Positions 16,331 through 17,884 of a stretch of 17,884 nucleotides of DNA are shown here, in pieces. Numbering within the stretch: position 1 is the stretch's first letter; every line of letters starts with the position of its first letter. Origin of the DNA: Myxococcales bacterium (GTDB lineage: Bacteria; Myxococcota_A; Polyangia; Fen-1088). A program made the translations under genes and the position numbers. The notes under the pieces are model-generated. The model did no database searches. It was not told the origin of the DNA and saw nothing but the letters and a program-made list of their open reading frames with translations. Location: the NCBI GenBank assembly GCA_003170035.1, contig PMZX01000440.1:16065-33948 (forward strand). The letters run 5' to 3'.

Positions 16331-17428
16331 GTGGACGAGAGGCTAGCTGCAGAGCTGCGCCAGATGGAAACGGCGATTGCCGCTATGCCGGATGGGCTGG
16401 TGCTCTATGCGCCCGACGGAAGAGTCCTGCGCATCAACCCCGCCGCCGAGAAGTTGCTGGGACTGGGCAGTGACCAGGCTGGCCTGCCCACCGAGGAGCG
16501 CCTGCGCGGGCTGAGCGTGCTCGGCAGCAACGGCAAGCCCCTCGCGCCCGAGCAGCAACCGACGGCGCGCGCCCTTCGCGGCGAGGAGGTTCACCACGAA
16601 GTGCTGGTCCTGGACGGGCCACCTCCACAGGGGCGGCGTGCCCTGTCCGTGAGCGCGGTCCCCATCAAAGCAACGGACGGCCAGGTGGAAGCGGTGGTCG
16701 CCACCTTCGTCGATGTCACGCGCCTGCATCGTGCGCAGGAGCAGCGCGATGACCTGCTCCGCACGGTGTCGCACGATCTGCGTACGCCCCTGTCCACATT
16801 TCTCTTGCACGCGCAGATGCTGCAGCGATCGCTCGAACCCGGTGATCGCGACGCCAAACGCGTGAACACGATCGTTGCCAACGGCCAGCGTCTGGCCACC
16901 ATGATGCGGGACCTGGTGGAGATGGTTCGCCTGGAGAGTGGCCAGTTCCAGCTCGCCCGCAGACCGATCGACGTACAGGCCTTCGTCACCGGACTGTGCG
17001 AGCGGCTGGCGGGAACCCTGCCCACCGAGCGCGTGCGAATGTCATTCGAGCCACGCTTGCCGCCCCTGCCGGCAGATCCCGATCGTCTCGAACGCGTCCT
17101 GGTCAACTTGCTCAGCAACGCGCTCAAGTACTCGGATCCGCCGGTCGAGGTGTTTATGCACTCAAGCTGCGTCGACGGGTTCGTCGCGATCACGGTCACC
17201 GACCACGGCGTCGGCATTCCCCACCAGAAGCTGCCCCACCTTTTCGAACGCTGCACGTGCGCCGAGGACAATCGCCGTCAAGATGGCTTGGGGCTGGGGC
17301 TCTATATCACCGACATGTTGGTGCGCGCACATGGGGGCCGCGTCGAGGTCGAAAGCGAACTCGGCAAAGGCAGCGTCTTTCGTGTCCTTCTGCCCGTTGA
17401 CACGGGGCCTGCAGCGCCGGTGCCGTAG
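16331..17428 (+). CDS. PAS-domain sensor histidine kinase, probably soluble
   Basis: The protein has all boxes of a transmitter kinase: H-box TVSHDLRTPL (His148, from the GTG start), N-box VLVNLLSNALKYS (Asn263), G1 VTDHGVGIP (Asp291), F-box PHLFERC and G2 DGLGLGLYI. In front is one PAS domain (about 12-130; MPDGLVLYAPDGRVLRINPA). It should autophosphorylate on His148 in answer to a ligand or redox signal sensed by PAS and pass the phosphate to a response regulator, which is not in this window, so it counts as an orphan kinase. The GTG at 16331 has AAGGGAG just before it and begins where PAS kinases usually begin. An ATG at 16247 and a TTG at 16214 would add 28 or 39 residues with a short hydrophobic stretch (MAVAGSLLAAIVTGSAPV), giving a possible membrane form. 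Confidence 0.93.
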   Translation: MDERLAAELRQMETAIAAMPDGLVLYAPDGRVLRINPAAEKLLGLGSDQAGLPTEERLRGLSVLGSNGKPLAPEQQPTARALRGEEVHHEVLVLDGPPPQGRRALSVSAVPIKATDGQVEAVVATFVDVTRLHRAQEQRDDLLRTVSHDLRTPLSTFLLHAQMLQRSLEPGDRDAKRVNTIVANGQRLATMMRDLVEMVRLESGQFQLARRPIDVQAFVTGLCERLAGTLPTERVRMSFEPRLPPLPADPDRLERVLVNLLSNALKYSDPPVEVFMHSSCVDGFVAITVTDHGVGIPHQKLPHLFERCTCAEDNRRQDGLGLGLYITDMLVRAHGGRVEVESELGKGSVFRVLLPVDTGPAAPVP

Positions 17429-17579
17429 AAACATCGTAGCTCGGCTCGCTTCGCCCGCCGACCGGCTGCCCCCGCGCGGGTGGAGTTTCTCTCCGCCGGA
17501 GATGCGTGAGCCGTGCAAAGAGGCGACGCCACTGCGTTCCAGACGTTTTCGGTGTAGTTTCCTCTACAGGGAGAAACGC

Positions 17580-17884
17580 ATGGGACGAGAGCACACAGCG
17601 CAGCTTCGAGCAGGTCGAGTCTTTGTATCGATTTTCTGCGCCATTGGCGTGGGATCGATCTTCCCCGGCTGCAATTCCTCGGGGCTTGGACACTCCACTA
17701 CGCCAGATGCAAGTTCGCGCTTCGACAGCGAGACAGGCGGGGCCAGTGGGACACGGACAGGCGGCGCAGTATCAAGTGGCACGACCGGCGGCTCAACCAA
17801 CTCCGCCGGTATCACCAGCCCCGGCGGCGTGACCGGCTTCAGCGGCGTCACCACGTCCGGTGGAACCACCGTCTTCGGTGGTGT
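17580..17884 (+). CDS. Lipoprotein with Thr/Gly/Ser-rich linker, 3' end outside window
   Basis: An ATG at 17580 opens a frame that stays open to the window edge (101 codons). AGGGAG at 17568-17573, six bases before it, is the best ribosome binding site in the window. The first residues are MGREHTAQLRAGR, then a hydrophobic stretch VFVSIFCAIGVGSIFPGC with a lipobox-like FPGC (Cys31), so the product should be exported and lipid-anchored. From about residue 45 it turns into a Thr/Gly/Ser-rich linker (TGGASGTRTGGAVSSGTTGG), the same style as the linkers of the GH8 lipoproteins, which implies a folded domain further on. That domain lies outside the window, so no function can be given. The mirror frame on the minus strand is only its antisense shadow. 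Confidence 0.75.
   Translation, partial: MGREHTAQLRAGRVFVSIFCAIGVGSIFPGCNSSGLGHSTTPDASSRFDSETGGASGTRTGGAVSSGTTGGSTNSAGITSPGGVTGFSGVTTSGGTTVFGG

Overview
The window is GC-rich, densely coded DNA. It probably comes from a myxobacterium-like member of Myxococcota (Polyangia type). I infer this from the long lipoproteins with Thr/Gly/Ser-rich linkers, the readable remnants of SWIM zinc-finger and ParB-like proteins that recur in that group, and the codon use; no marker gene fixes the taxonomy. I see no rRNA, tRNA, CRISPR array or intact insertion sequence.

Left third (1-4740), a worn accessory region. It opens with the 3' part of a PIN-family toxin-like ribonuclease. After that, intact genes alternate with debris. 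The intact genes are a DnaQ-like DEDDh exonuclease (minus strand) and a large DUF2779 protein that joins a Cas4-like PD-(D/E)xK/iron-sulfur half to a DEDD half. The debris comprises a hypothetical coding sequence broken over several frames (about 490-763), a SWIM zinc-finger gene broken over three frames (1731-2092) that runs in frame into the back half of a second PIN toxin (to 2245), and a ParB-like gene with its core deleted (4238-4491, minus). This looks like a site of repeated insertion and deletion.

Middle (4741-13851), a surface-polysaccharide block. Two large tandem paralogous lipoproteins (1097 and 1105 aa) each carry a lipobox, a low-complexity linker, three tandem beta-rich modules and a C-terminal glycoside hydrolase family 8-like catalytic domain. 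They share a matching upstream block with a 12-bp identity at the same distance from the start, and a 221-bp stretch of perfect identity that suggests gene conversion. A sulfatase/alkaline-phosphatase-superfamily lipoprotein follows on the same strand. All three are predicted to be envelope-anchored and could act on one glycan; that joint role is inference.

Right part (13896-17884). Convergent to the block is a two-gene unit: a membrane protein with three winged-helix-like repeats, then hslO (Hsp33), 18 bp apart. A hairpin that holds the stop codons of both converging genes separates the unit from the sulfatase-like gene. A PAS-histidine kinase is transcribed divergently from the membrane protein. 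The window ends inside another lipoprotein gene (start 17580) with the same style of Thr/Gly/Ser-rich linker as the GH8 lipoproteins.
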